Assembly (NCBI RefSeq): GCF_018323985.1
Contig: NZ_AP024590.1
Coordinates: 2,356,001 to 2,420,000, forward strand
From: Enterobacter kobei
GTDB taxonomy: Bacteria > Pseudomonadota > Gammaproteobacteria > Enterobacterales > Enterobacteriaceae
Direction of reading: 5' to 3'
Length of the DNA: 64,000 nucleotides
The notes under the pieces are model-generated. The model saw nothing but the letters and a program-made list of their open reading frames with translations, did not search any database and was not told the DNA's origin. Both the position numbers and the translations under genes were made by a program. Below, piece by piece: positions 35,260-44,383 of this stretch. How positions within the stretch are numbered: the stretch's first letter is position 1; each line of letters starts with the position of its first letter.

Positions 35260-35291
35260 AATAACCCGTCCCTGGCGACGGGCGGGTTATT
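35260..35291 (+). terminator. hairpin between cscA and the porin gene
   Basis: AATAACCCG and CGGGTTATT form the outer stem of a hairpin within the 121-bp gap. No strong U run follows. It may reduce read-through from cscA to the porin and kinase genes. Confidence 0.5.
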
Positions 35292-35362
35292 GCTGTCTGT
35301 GTCGCCGGAATATCCCTGCACCCTTAATGATTGATTAGCGCAATAATAAAAAAGGTTTCCCG

Positions 35363-36706
35363 ATGAAAATACTGGTAATCGGTTGTATGTTGACGTCTGT
35401 CTTCAGCGGCGCGGTCTGCGCCCAACAAACGCTTTCCCTGGAAGAACGCCTGGCGCAAATGGAAAACCGGCTGAAAGCCACCGAAGCGCGTGCCGCCAGC
35501 GCAGAGGCCGAGATCCGGGCTTTAAAACGCCAGGATGCGCCCCGCGCGGTTGCCACCAGCGCACCGGTAAAACCCACACTCCAGGTCAACGACACTGACG
35601 AATTAAAATTTTATGGCGATGTGGAATTTAATATGGACGGTGCCAGCCGCACCGGCGGTCTGACGTCGCTGAAAACCAGCGCCAATAAGGACTGGACGCC
35701 CGGCGAAAAAGAGCGCTGGGATATTAATGGGCGCATTCTTCTGGGTTTTGACGGGCTGCGAAAGGGCGCAGATGGCAAATATGCCGGATTCAGCGTCCAG
35801 CCGCTGGCGGATATGAGCGGCAAAATGAATCTCGACGACGCGGCGTTTTTCTTTGGTCAGCAGGATGACTGGAAAATTAAAATTGGCCGCTTCGAAGCCT
35901 GGGATATGTTCCCGTTAAATCAGGATACCTTTATTGAGTATTCCGGTAATACCGCCAACGATCTTTACAGCGACGGTTACGGTTATATCTACATGATGAA
36001 AGAAGGGCGTGGCCGCAGCAACAGCGGCGGTAATTTCCTGCTCAGCAAAAATATCGATAACTGGTATTTCGAGGTGAATACGCTGGTGGAAGATGGCAGT
36101 GCGCTGTTCGTCGATCAGAACTATCACGGTAACGCGCTGGATAACCGCAAAAACGTAGTGTATGTGCGACCCGTCGCAGCATGGCAGTCCGGCCCGTGGA
36201 CGGTTGCCGCCGCGCTGGAGAGTAACCTGGTGAATAATGCTTATGGCTATCAGCAGGCGAACGGGCGCTTCCAGGATCAGTCCAGCCGCACCGGTTACGG
36301 CATGACCATGAGCTGGAACACGCTGAAAACCGATGCGGACAACGGCGCGGTGGTGAATCTGAGCACCGCTTATCTTGATGCCGCCGACGAAAAAGACTTC
36401 AGCGCCGGGATTAATGCGCTCTGGCATCGCGTCGAGCTGGGCTACATCTACGCCCATAACAAAATCGACCAGTTCAATATGACGGGCGTCAGCGCCGACT
36501 GTGACGGCGACTGCGCGATCCTCGCGCCGGGCCGCTATGACATTCATACCCTCCATACCTCATGGCAGTTGCCGACGATCATGGATATGCCCAATTTCAA
36601 TATTTACCTCGGGGCTTATGCCTCCTGGCTGGATGCGTCAGCGTCTGAAAGCGGCAGTAACGACGACCGCTACGGCGCGCGGGTTCGCTTTAAATACCTG
36701 TTCTGA
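35363..36706 (+). CDS. outer-membrane carbohydrate porin (RafY/ScrY-like)
   Basis: 447 residues. Signal peptide MKILVIGCMLTSVFSGAVCA, then a short coiled coil (LEERLAQMENRLKATEARAASAEAEIRALKRQ, about 25-57) typical of ScrY/RafY N-terminal periplasmic helices. The remainder is amphipathic beta-barrel ending in the C-terminal aromatic RFKYLF. It should let sucrose, raffinose or fructo-oligosaccharides through the outer membrane. E. coli csc clusters lack such a porin; scr and raf plasmids have one. Only 26 nt separate it from the kinase gene. Confidence 0.82.
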   Translation: MKILVIGCMLTSVFSGAVCAQQTLSLEERLAQMENRLKATEARAASAEAEIRALKRQDAPRAVATSAPVKPTLQVNDTDELKFYGDVEFNMDGASRTGGLTSLKTSANKDWTPGEKERWDINGRILLGFDGLRKGADGKYAGFSVQPLADMSGKMNLDDAAFFFGQQDDWKIKIGRFEAWDMFPLNQDTFIEYSGNTANDLYSDGYGYIYMMKEGRGRSNSGGNFLLSKNIDNWYFEVNTLVEDGSALFVDQNYHGNALDNRKNVVYVRPVAAWQSGPWTVAAALESNLVNNAYGYQQANGRFQDQSSRTGYGMTMSWNTLKTDADNGAVVNLSTAYLDAADEKDFSAGINALWHRVELGYIYAHNKIDQFNMTGVSADCDGDCAILAPGRYDIHTLHTSWQLPTIMDMPNFNIYLGAYASWLDASASESGSNDDRYGARVRFKYLF

Positions 36707-36732
36707 GTCTGACTTTACGTTAAGGGGAAAAT

Positions 36733-37680
36733 ATGAAGATCTGGGCCTTAGGCGACGCGGTCGTCGATCTGTTGCCGCAGGGAGAGATGCAGTACACCGC
36801 CTGCGCAGGCGGTGCGCCGGTAAATGTTGCCGTTGGCGCCGCGCGTCTTGGCGGCGAGTGCGGATTTATCGGGCGCACCGGCGACGATCCGTTCGGTCAT
36901 TTTCTGCAACAGACGCTGGCTGAACAGGGTGTCGATACGCGGCACATGCGGTTTGATGCGCAGCACCGCACCAGTACGGTGCTGGTCTCACTCGGTGATG
37001 AGGGCGATCGGAGCTTTACCTTTCTGGTCGATCCCTCTGCCGATCAGTTTTTAACGGCGGAGGCGCTGCCGGAATTTGCCGACGATATTCTGCATTTCTG
37101 CTCGCTGGCGCTGGTTGCCAGTACGTGCCGGGAAACGCTGGTACGGGCGATCGGCAGCATCAAACAGCGCGGCGGCCTGCTGAGTTTTGATATTAATCTG
37201 CGGGAGCAGATGTGGCCGGATGCACAGGAGATGGCAGACACCGTGCGTCATTTTGCGCATCAGGCCGATGTCCTTAAGCTGTCCCAGGAGGAGCTATACT
37301 GGTTAGCGGGCACCACAAAGCATGACAACGCGCTGGCCATTTTGCGCGCGTATCCGTCGCGCCTGAAGGTGGTGACCTGCGGCGCAGAGGGCGCGCTGGT
37401 GCTGTGGCAGGATCAGCTGATCACGGTCAGCGCCTATCGCGTGCAGAGTCTCGATACCACCGGTGCGGGGGATGCTTTCATGGCAGGATTACTGGCAAGC
37501 CTGGCGCAGGGCAATACGCTGGACGACCTGACGCAATTGCAACAGGCCATCACCCAGGCGAGCGCCTGCGGGGCTCTCGCCACGACGGCAAAAGGCGCGC
37601 TGGCGGCGCTGCCTGATGCGCAGGGCGTGGCCGCCTTCTGCGCGTCAGCACCGGCGCTGCGGTTTGACGTCGCGCCGTAG
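36733..37680 (+). CDS. cscK: fructokinase (PfkB family; CscK/ScrK)
   Basis: 315 residues of the ribokinase/PfkB fold. The N terminus is MKIWALGDAVVDLLPQGEMQY, then GGAPVNVAVGAARLGG, and the C-terminal ATP/catalytic motif DTTGAGDAFMAGLLASL has the base Asp in GAGD. It phosphorylates the fructose released by CscA to fructose 6-phosphate. AAGGGGAA precedes the ATG. It is the last gene of the csc block before a strong terminator. Confidence 0.9.
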   Translation: MKIWALGDAVVDLLPQGEMQYTACAGGAPVNVAVGAARLGGECGFIGRTGDDPFGHFLQQTLAEQGVDTRHMRFDAQHRTSTVLVSLGDEGDRSFTFLVDPSADQFLTAEALPEFADDILHFCSLALVASTCRETLVRAIGSIKQRGGLLSFDINLREQMWPDAQEMADTVRHFAHQADVLKLSQEELYWLAGTTKHDNALAILRAYPSRLKVVTCGAEGALVLWQDQLITVSAYRVQSLDTTGAGDAFMAGLLASLAQGNTLDDLTQLQQAITQASACGALATTAKGALAALPDAQGVAAFCASAPALRFDVAP

Positions 37681-37713
37681 CCAAAAAAAAGGGAGCCTTA
37701 CGAGGCTCCCTGT
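37681..37713. terminator. terminator between cscK and the GGDEF-EAL gene
   Basis: GGGAGCC-TTACGA-GGCTCCC preceded by AAAAAAAA, which reads as a U tract from the minus strand. It suits the minus-strand GGDEF-EAL transcript and may also stop cscK transcripts. Confidence 0.8.
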
Positions 37714-37726
37714 GAAGACCGATCGC

Positions 37727-40324
37727 TTACATCATCTTATTAAGCTGGATCTTATCCAGCGGTACCGGTCGGCCAATGTAGTAGCCCTGCGCCTCATCAC
37801 ACTTGTACTTTTCCAGCATACTGAGCTGCCCGGAGGTTTCCACGCCTTCAGCGGTGACGTTCAGGCAATAGGATTTGCCAAGGTTGATCATATTTTCGAT
37901 CACATCTTTCGCGCTGTCAGAGGATTCCATGGCGAAGATAAAAGACTTATCCAGCTTGATGCCGTCAAAAGGAAAGGTGCGCAGATAGTTAAGGGAAGAA
38001 TAGCCGGTACCGAAATCGTCGATCAGGAAGCGCACGCCCAGCGATTTCAGTTCATGCATGATGTCCAGCACGCGCTCTGGCTGTGACAGTGTCACGTTCT
38101 CCGTCACTTCCAGCTCCAGTTGAGCGGCGGGCAGGCCGGATACCCGGAGTGCTTCTTTCACCCGTTCCACTAACCCCGGATTCAGAAACTCTACGGCCGA
38201 GATATTCACCGACAGCGTCATAGCAGGCAGGGATTCGCTGATATCCATACAGGCTTTGATCAGCACCCAGCGACTCAGGCCCATAATCAGGCCGGAACTT
38301 TCGGCAAGAGGAATAAACTGATCGGGCATCAGCAGGCCCAGCGTCGGATGCTCCCAGCGCACCAGCGCCTCAACCGCCTGTACGCGGGACACTTTTAAGT
38401 CGTAGCGCGGCTGATAATATAAAATGAACTGGTTTTCATTAATGGCGCAGCGCAGATCGTTTTCCATTTCCCGGCGCTGAATAATTTGCTCGATCATATT
38501 CTGATTAAAATAGATCCAGCGGGTATGTTCGTCTTTTTTGGCCTCGTATAGCGCAATGTCGGAAAAACGCATTAAATCCCAGGGGGTTTGTGTATCTTTC
38601 GGGTACAGGGCAATGCCCATGCTGACGCCGATAAAAATATCGTTGTTATCGACAATTTTGAAAGGCGAACTCAGGGCTGCGGTAATATTTTTACACACCG
38701 CATCCACGTCCGCGTCATGCTGAATATCAGGCAAAATAATGACAAACTCATCGCCGCCATGCCGGCTGACCAGATCGTTTTTACTGATGCAACCCTCAAG
38801 TCGATGGGCCACCTGTTTCAATAGCTTGTCGCCCGCCGCATGACCAAAGAGATCGTTCACCGGTTTGAATTTATCGAGGTCGAGCGTGATCACCGCTATC
38901 TGGTTGCCAAAGTAGGGTTGCTCGCGCAGTTTCGACTCAAGAAAATCCTTCAGGTATATGCGGTTGGGCAGGCCGGTTAACTCGTCATGAAACGACAGGA
39001 ATTTCACCCGTTCCTGTGCCTCAAGCTCGGCGGTAACGTCCGTCGCGGTTCCCCGGAAGGTAGTGACACCGCCCGATACGCTGACGCGCTTGATCACAAT
39101 GTTGCAGTATCTGCCTTGCGCCTGAGCGGACAAATAGCCGCAGTTTTTACGCGTAAAAATCGGGTCGGCACAGGGATCGTTAAACCAACCTTTAATGGCG
39201 GTGGCTGACTGGGGTAAGAAGTCTGTCACGCACCGTCCCAGCCACTGACGCGTCTGATAGCCGGTGATCGCCGGAAAACGATCGGAAATCCACGTGAACT
39301 GGAGATGCTCGTCCATTTCCCAGATCCAGTCGGTAGTGGCTTCCGCCACATCACGGAAACGCCGTTCGCTCGCCGCCAGCGCCAGCTGACTCTGTTTTAA
39401 TAACCAGACATTATGATCGTTAATACGGGCCTTCGCTAATACACTGCGTAATACCGCCGCTATAAACAGCAGAATGATGACGCCCATGCTCAGTAATAAC
39501 GGAAATTCCCATTTCAGCAGTGCGCCGCCCGGATCGTCACTCTTCCAGCTAAGGGTGATGCCGCCGTCATCAGTGGGAATACGCACGAGTCCTTCACGGT
39601 AAGGGGGGACATCGGCGAGGGTATCGGGTGGCTTAAATCCCACCTGTTCAATGGCGTACTCATGCCCCATCAGAACCAACTTTTCGGGGGTGAGCTTGTC
39701 GACAAAGATCATTAATGACGGTTTATCCGGCGTCGGCCTGACGCTGGCGTCACTGCCTGCTTTGATCCAGGCGGCACCAATAATTACCGGCTCGCCGTTG
39801 GCGATGACGATGCGGGTCAACGGCAACCCTTTGCTGAACGTCAGTTCATCCTGCAGGCTGTTTAACACCGGCGCATCAAGCCAGCTTTCGAACGGCTCAA
39901 GCTGGCGTTGTCCGTTGATTACGCTGTATTGCGTCTGCCCGGTGGGAGAGATGACAAATACCCCTTCGTACTGAAATAATTTGTAGAGAGAATCCCCGAG
40001 ATTTTGTCCGTCCCAGGCCCACTGAATATTCATACTCTGATGAAGATTAATGTAGGCTTCCCCCCAGTCGGCATAGTCCGCCAGGTGATCGCGTATCGTC
40101 GCCGTTCTGTTATCGAGCGCTTTTTTCAGTAGCTGGGCACTGCGTAAGTCAGCACGTTCATTTTGATCGCTGGCGACGCGCCAGGTTGCCGTAATGGCGA
40201 CCATAAATATGACCACGACCAGGATGATCATAAAAAGCATAGATCTTTTCACTATGCTGAGGGTGTCGTGCTTGACGAAATTAAGCGTTTGTCCGGGCTG
40301 CCAGGTCATATTTTTATCGCTCAC
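37727..40324 (-). CDS. CHASE4-PAS-GGDEF-EAL membrane protein (c-di-GMP cyclase/phosphodiesterase)
   Basis: 865 residues. TM1 near 28-48 (MLFMIILVVVIFMVAITATW), a CHASE4-like periplasmic sensor (DWGEAYINLHQSMNIQWAWDG), TM2 near 280-297, a PAS domain (WIWEMDEHLQFTWISDRFPA), GGDEF with the intact motif SRHGGDEFVIIL, and EAL with intact EALVRWEHP and DDFGTGYSSL. The inhibitory I-site RxxD is not seen (SKND occupies it). Both activities are possible. A sigma-28-like promoter precedes it, so it may tune c-di-GMP in motile cells. Confidence 0.9.
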   Translation of the reverse strand: MSDKNMTWQPGQTLNFVKHDTLSIVKRSMLFMIILVVVIFMVAITATWRVASDQNERADLRSAQLLKKALDNRTATIRDHLADYADWGEAYINLHQSMNIQWAWDGQNLGDSLYKLFQYEGVFVISPTGQTQYSVINGQRQLEPFESWLDAPVLNSLQDELTFSKGLPLTRIVIANGEPVIIGAAWIKAGSDASVRPTPDKPSLMIFVDKLTPEKLVLMGHEYAIEQVGFKPPDTLADVPPYREGLVRIPTDDGGITLSWKSDDPGGALLKWEFPLLLSMGVIILLFIAAVLRSVLAKARINDHNVWLLKQSQLALAASERRFRDVAEATTDWIWEMDEHLQFTWISDRFPAITGYQTRQWLGRCVTDFLPQSATAIKGWFNDPCADPIFTRKNCGYLSAQAQGRYCNIVIKRVSVSGGVTTFRGTATDVTAELEAQERVKFLSFHDELTGLPNRIYLKDFLESKLREQPYFGNQIAVITLDLDKFKPVNDLFGHAAGDKLLKQVAHRLEGCISKNDLVSRHGGDEFVIILPDIQHDADVDAVCKNITAALSSPFKIVDNNDIFIGVSMGIALYPKDTQTPWDLMRFSDIALYEAKKDEHTRWIYFNQNMIEQIIQRREMENDLRCAINENQFILYYQPRYDLKVSRVQAVEALVRWEHPTLGLLMPDQFIPLAESSGLIMGLSRWVLIKACMDISESLPAMTLSVNISAVEFLNPGLVERVKEALRVSGLPAAQLELEVTENVTLSQPERVLDIMHELKSLGVRFLIDDFGTGYSSLNYLRTFPFDGIKLDKSFIFAMESSDSAKDVIENMINLGKSYCLNVTAEGVETSGQLSMLEKYKCDEAQGYYIGRPVPLDKIQLNKMM

Positions 40325-40369
40325 AAATCACGGGTACGGTGATTAATTTTTTAGAGGTATCCATAAAGG

Positions 40370-40396
40370 TTATCGGCAGGAAAGGGATTAGATTTA
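40370..40396 (-). promoter_or_regulatory. sigma-28 (FliA) promoter of the GGDEF-EAL gene
   Basis: On the minus strand TAAA-N15-GCCGATAA matches the FliA consensus exactly in the four -35 and eight -10 positions. It begins about 46 nt before the start codon, leaving a short 5' leader. This links the gene to the flagellar class 3 regulon. Confidence 0.7.
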
Positions 40397-40446
40397 ATGA
40401 ATGGCGGGTGTAAAGACTGCGTTAACGCTAACTATTTGAATAAAAT

Positions 40447-40470
40447 GTTCCCGCCATCGCTGGCGGGAAC
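40447..40470 (-). terminator. terminator of the chemoreceptor gene
   Basis: GTTCCCGCCA-TCGC-TGGCGGGAAC is a perfect 10-bp stem, followed on the minus strand by ATTTTATT. It lies 7 nt beyond the receptor stop codon. Confidence 0.8.
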
Positions 40471-40476
40471 CTGGTA

Positions 40477-42132
40477 TCAGAATTTCACCCAGTTCGCCGG
40501 GGCCAGCATAGCGGCAGTCGGGCTTATTACCGGCTCAGGGCGTTGAGGTTCGCCTGAGGAACACGTCTTTCTTTCTGCCGCCTCGGTTTCATCACAGGTA
40601 AATACCTGAACGCTGTTCAGCAATAAGCGGGCCTGATCTTTAAGTGACGCACTCGCCGCAGAAGATTCTTCCACCAGCGCGGCATTCTGCTGGGTGGTGG
40701 TATCAATCTGTCCCATCGCGATATTAATCTGTGTAATACCATCACTTTGCTCCGCGCTGGCGCGCGCTATCTCATCAACCAGTTGCTGCACGCCGATGAC
40801 GTTATTAACGATACCCTTCATACCTTTATCGGCTTCATCCACCAGTTCACGGCAGCTGTTAATTTTGCCCAGCGACGAACCGATGATTTCTTTGATTTCC
40901 CGGGCAGAAGAGGAGCTTCGCTGGGCAAGGGTGCGTACTTCACCGGCGACAACGGCAAAGCCACGACCTTGCTCACCGGCGCGGGCCGCTTCCACTGCGG
41001 CGTTAAGAGCAAGGATATTGGTCTGGAAGGCGATGCCCTCAATGGCCGTGACAATATCGGTCATTTTGCCGGAGGCATTATGGATGTCCTGCATACTGAG
41101 CAGCACGTCATTCATACGCTCACCGTTTTTCTTGATCACATCGCCGGTCTCGGTGAACAGCTGGTTCACGTTGCGGGAGTTATCGGCAGAGCGCTTGATG
41201 GTTGAGGTCAGTTGCTCAAGGGTGGCTGCGGTTTCTTCCACGCTTGCGGCCTGTTCCTCGGTGCGTGAGGCGAGATCCTGATTACCGGCGTCAATCTCAC
41301 TGGCGGCATGGGAGATGGTCAGCGCGCCATTTTTGACGTCCGTCACCGTGCCGGCCAGCCCGGCCACCATCTCTTTCAAAGAGCGCATCAACATGCCCAG
41401 CTGATCCGTCGAGTGGACATTCACCTGCACCGTCAGATCGCCGGCGGAGACTTTGCTCGCCACCATAACGGCCTCGGCGAGTGGACGGGTGATACTGCGG
41501 GTAATAGACCAGGCGATCAGGATGCCAAGCAGAATACTGACCATCAGGAACGTCAGGATGAGGCTTTCCGAACGGTCTGCATCGCTGCGGATATTCGTAT
41601 AGGTTTGATCGATGAGTTCCTTTTGAAAGTCACGCAGGTCGGTAAGCGCCCGGGTGTACTCTTGCGTCGCCGGATAAAAGCGATTGAGTATGAAAGCGCT
41701 CATCTGCTCATTCTGCCCGCTTTCCGCTATTTGCAGTCCTTCCCGGCGTAAAGCGACATATTTTTCCCGCGCCACTGTGACTTTCGCGAGCAGTCGCTGA
41801 CCGGTGGGCAATTTTAACAGCGGCGTGAGCTGTTCCTGAATACGCGCGATATCTTCCGCGCTCGCCGCTAAGGTTTGCTGGAGGGAATTGCGCAGGGCAG
41901 GATCCGCCGTGCTCATGGCGGTCATGGCCAGTCCGCTGTTGGTATTCAACAGGCGGGTCCAGTCCTCAACCATTCTTTCTTTTATAAGATGCCAGGAGAT
42001 CATTTCATCTACTTTTTTCTCACTGCTCATGGTCAGCCAGAATGCACAACTGCCCATGATTACAGACATCAGCAGGAGCAGGGCAAATCCCGTCCCCATA
42101 CGCATGCCAACACTCATATTATTCAACTTCAT
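40477..42132 (-). CDS. methyl-accepting chemotaxis protein with CheR-type tail
   Basis: 551 residues: TM1 near 12-33, a periplasmic four-helix-type sensor, TM2 near 190-212, a HAMP domain (ITRPLAEAVMVASKVSAGDL), methylation helices and the signalling core AFQTNILALNAAVEAARAGE. It ends PANWVKF, which matches the aromatic pattern of the NWETF tail that tethers CheR and CheB. It is therefore probably a high-abundance, fully adapting receptor. The ligand is unknown. A sigma-28-like promoter lies upstream. Confidence 0.9.
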   Translation of the reverse strand: MKLNNMSVGMRMGTGFALLLLMSVIMGSCAFWLTMSSEKKVDEMISWHLIKERMVEDWTRLLNTNSGLAMTAMSTADPALRNSLQQTLAASAEDIARIQEQLTPLLKLPTGQRLLAKVTVAREKYVALRREGLQIAESGQNEQMSAFILNRFYPATQEYTRALTDLRDFQKELIDQTYTNIRSDADRSESLILTFLMVSILLGILIAWSITRSITRPLAEAVMVASKVSAGDLTVQVNVHSTDQLGMLMRSLKEMVAGLAGTVTDVKNGALTISHAASEIDAGNQDLASRTEEQAASVEETAATLEQLTSTIKRSADNSRNVNQLFTETGDVIKKNGERMNDVLLSMQDIHNASGKMTDIVTAIEGIAFQTNILALNAAVEAARAGEQGRGFAVVAGEVRTLAQRSSSSAREIKEIIGSSLGKINSCRELVDEADKGMKGIVNNVIGVQQLVDEIARASAEQSDGITQINIAMGQIDTTTQQNAALVEESSAASASLKDQARLLLNSVQVFTCDETEAAERKTCSSGEPQRPEPVISPTAAMLAPANWVKF

Positions 42133-42537
42133 GATCTCTCCTTCGCCACTAATAGCCTTTTCTGATGTTCAATAGGGATATCGGCTTTTATCCGGCTTTC
42201 TGTATCGCTATTTCGGCGTAAAAGCAGAAGAAGACATTAAAGATGATCTCGATCATGAAAAGCGGCGTTGCAGCTATTTATAGGGTGCGCAAAAGTTTAG
42301 CCCTGCTTAAAACCATTTTAGTATTGTGGTTATACAGGCCGGTTTCGTCCTTCATGCTGAGGCACGACATTCCCTGAAGAAATAACGCACAACAGAAAAA
42401 CTATTTACATGTCCTGAGGGAATTCACAAACAACATTAAAAAGCTTTTCACCTTATTATCCAACTACAACATACGGCTGCTAAGGTCATATTTCCGACGA
42501 TAGGTTTATTTTGAAAGGGATATCCAGGAGTCATTCA
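42133..42537. promoter_or_regulatory. divergent region with sigma-28-like promoter for the chemoreceptor
   Basis: This 405-bp gene-free stretch separates divergent genes. Near the receptor, the minus strand has TACA-N15-GCCGATAT (-10 at 42178-42185, -35 at 42201-42204), one mismatch in each element from the FliA consensus. The rest is A/T-rich. No ORF or repeat that I can support is present; the choloylglycine-hydrolase gene has CAGGAG just before its ATG. Confidence 0.5.
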
Positions 42538-43570
42538 ATGGAAAAGAAACTGTTAGCGCTTTTATGCAGCGCATTGCTCTCAGCATCCACACTCTCTGTC
42601 GCAGAAGCCTGTACACGCATCACCTTCGCCACAACGGATAACGTGGTGGTCACCGGACGTAATATGGACTGGGATAAGGATGACGCGTTAAAATTACATA
42701 TTATGCCCCGTAATGCACAACGGAGTAGCGAGGGCAAACACCCATTCTCGTGGACGGCAAAATACGGCAGCGTGATAGCTTATTCTTTTAATGGCCGGGT
42801 GGCTAATTCAGGCATGAACGAAAAAGGGTTGCAGGCAGATTTATTATATCCTGGAGAGGCGAATTACGGCGAGCCTTCTGCCTCGGCCAGAACGCTGGAG
42901 GCGAAAAAATTAATCCAGTACGTGCTGGATAATTTCGCCACGGTGAGCGAAACAGAGTCGGCCCTTAAAGACGAAACCCTGCATATGGTCAGTACACAGC
43001 CAAATGCGGGCCTGCATTTTATGGTCACGGATAAAAGCGGTGCCAATATCATTATTGAAATTTTCAACGGTAAATTAAAACTTTATCCTAAAACCGGCAA
43101 CGCCGTGATGACCAACGATCCTAACTACGAGGCCATGTCCAAAATTTATGATTACTATCGTGAGAAAGATCTCTCGCGGAATATGCCAGGCTCCCCACAC
43201 TCTGTCGATCGTTTTATGCGTGCTGCGGGCTGGCTGGAACAGCTTAGTAGTGAAAAAGTAAAGGATTTTATCAATCTGGTTCCCGATGAGGACTTCGCCA
43301 TGCAGACCAGAATGAGCGTGCTGTCGGTGATGCGCAATGTTTCCACGCCATTCGCGATTTCGACCGCGAGAAATCCGGAAAACAGCACCACGGTATGGCG
43401 TGGGGTGAGCGATCTGAAGAATCACATCATGATGTTCGACCTGGCAGCCTCGCCGTCAACGGTGTGGGAAAATCAACTTTGATGAAGGCGAAAGGGTGCT
43501 CAGCTTGTCCGATGGCCGCATCAAACACGGAGACATCACCGAGCAGTTCCTGCCTGTCGCCACCCGGTAA
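42538..43570 (+). pseudogene. choloylglycine hydrolase/penicillin V acylase-family N-terminal nucleophile hydrolase, 3' frameshift
   Basis: The ATG at 42538 (CAGGAG upstream) gives a signal peptide (MEKKLLALLCSALLSASTLS plus VAEA) whose cleavage exposes Cys25, the nucleophile. Other active-site elements are present: Arg and Asp in GRNMDW, Asn in NSGMNEKGL, Asn in TNDPNY and Arg near STARNPENSTTVWR. The frame stops at 43482. Removing one G from the GGG at 43466-43468 restores VWKINFDEGERVLSLSDG and extends the protein to 43570. Either the last 30 residues are lost or the G is a sequencing error. The substrate, whether bile salt, penicillin V or acyl-homoserine lactone, is unknown. Confidence 0.7.
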
Positions 43571-43581
43571 ATCACTCTCTG

Positions 43582-44130
43582 TCACAATGACGCTGCCGCC
43601 CGTGCGGCGGTGTCATACAGCGAGGAAATAGTGCGCAGTAACTGCGCTGTCTCACCAATCGCGCTACCGGCGATACCGCTTTCCGCATGAATATTAATAA
43701 GACAGGCTTCACGCACATCCCGGTATTTCATACATAAGGCTCTGCCTTCATCCGTAGTGGAGAAAAACAGCTCTTTTCCCGCTTTTTCGCTGGTCACATA
43801 GCCCGCTTTAACCAGCTTCTTCAGGGCGTAGGTCACCACATGGGTGTCTTCCACGTTAAGAACAAAACAGATATCGGCCAGTTTCTTTTTGCGGTTGCGG
43901 TGATTCACGTGATGCAGAAGCGACACATCAAAAGCGCCCATATCCGGCTCGCCCGCGGCTGTCATGCAGCGCACCATCCATTTGTTAAACGCATTGCTGG
44001 TCATGATCAGCGCGTACTCCAGCTCCGATAATTCCGCGCAGCGTTCCGAGACCAGATGGCGAGAGGAGACGATGCGGCCATCGGTTATATCGTCGTGATG
44101 CGTTGATTCGGCACTCTTTTTTGCGGTCAT
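43582..44130 (-). CDS. winged-helix (MarR-like) transcriptional regulator
   Basis: 182 residues with a MarR-type winged helix near the centre: LSLLHHV-like DVSLLHHVNHRNRKKKLADICF, then VEDTHVVTYALKKLVKAGYVTSEKAGKELFFSTTDEGRAL, which reads as recognition helix plus wing. It is divergent from the DUF969/DUF979 operon with 253 bp between them and convergent with the choloylglycine-hydrolase gene. It probably regulates the divergent operon. AAGGAAA precedes the ATG. Confidence 0.75.
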   Translation of the reverse strand: MTAKKSAESTHHDDITDGRIVSSRHLVSERCAELSELEYALIMTSNAFNKWMVRCMTAAGEPDMGAFDVSLLHHVNHRNRKKKLADICFVLNVEDTHVVTYALKKLVKAGYVTSEKAGKELFFSTTDEGRALCMKYRDVREACLINIHAESGIAGSAIGETAQLLRTISSLYDTAARAAASL

Positions 44131-44383
44131 AAGTTTCCTTAACGGATTGTGACTCTTCCCAAAAATGTAAACGCAAAGCGATAAAATAAGAACATTTTAT
44201 TGATAAATTGTTTACATGTTTTTGAGGTTCAGTTATAGATTTTTAGTACAGGCGCTGTGCGAATGACAGTTCCTGCGCAAAACACAACATCTCTCGCCGT
44301 CATGGATCACGCTTCGCCTTGCTGTGAAGTATTAAAAAAATAGCCGCCGGCGCGCAACGCTCACTTTAGATAGGGTACATGTT

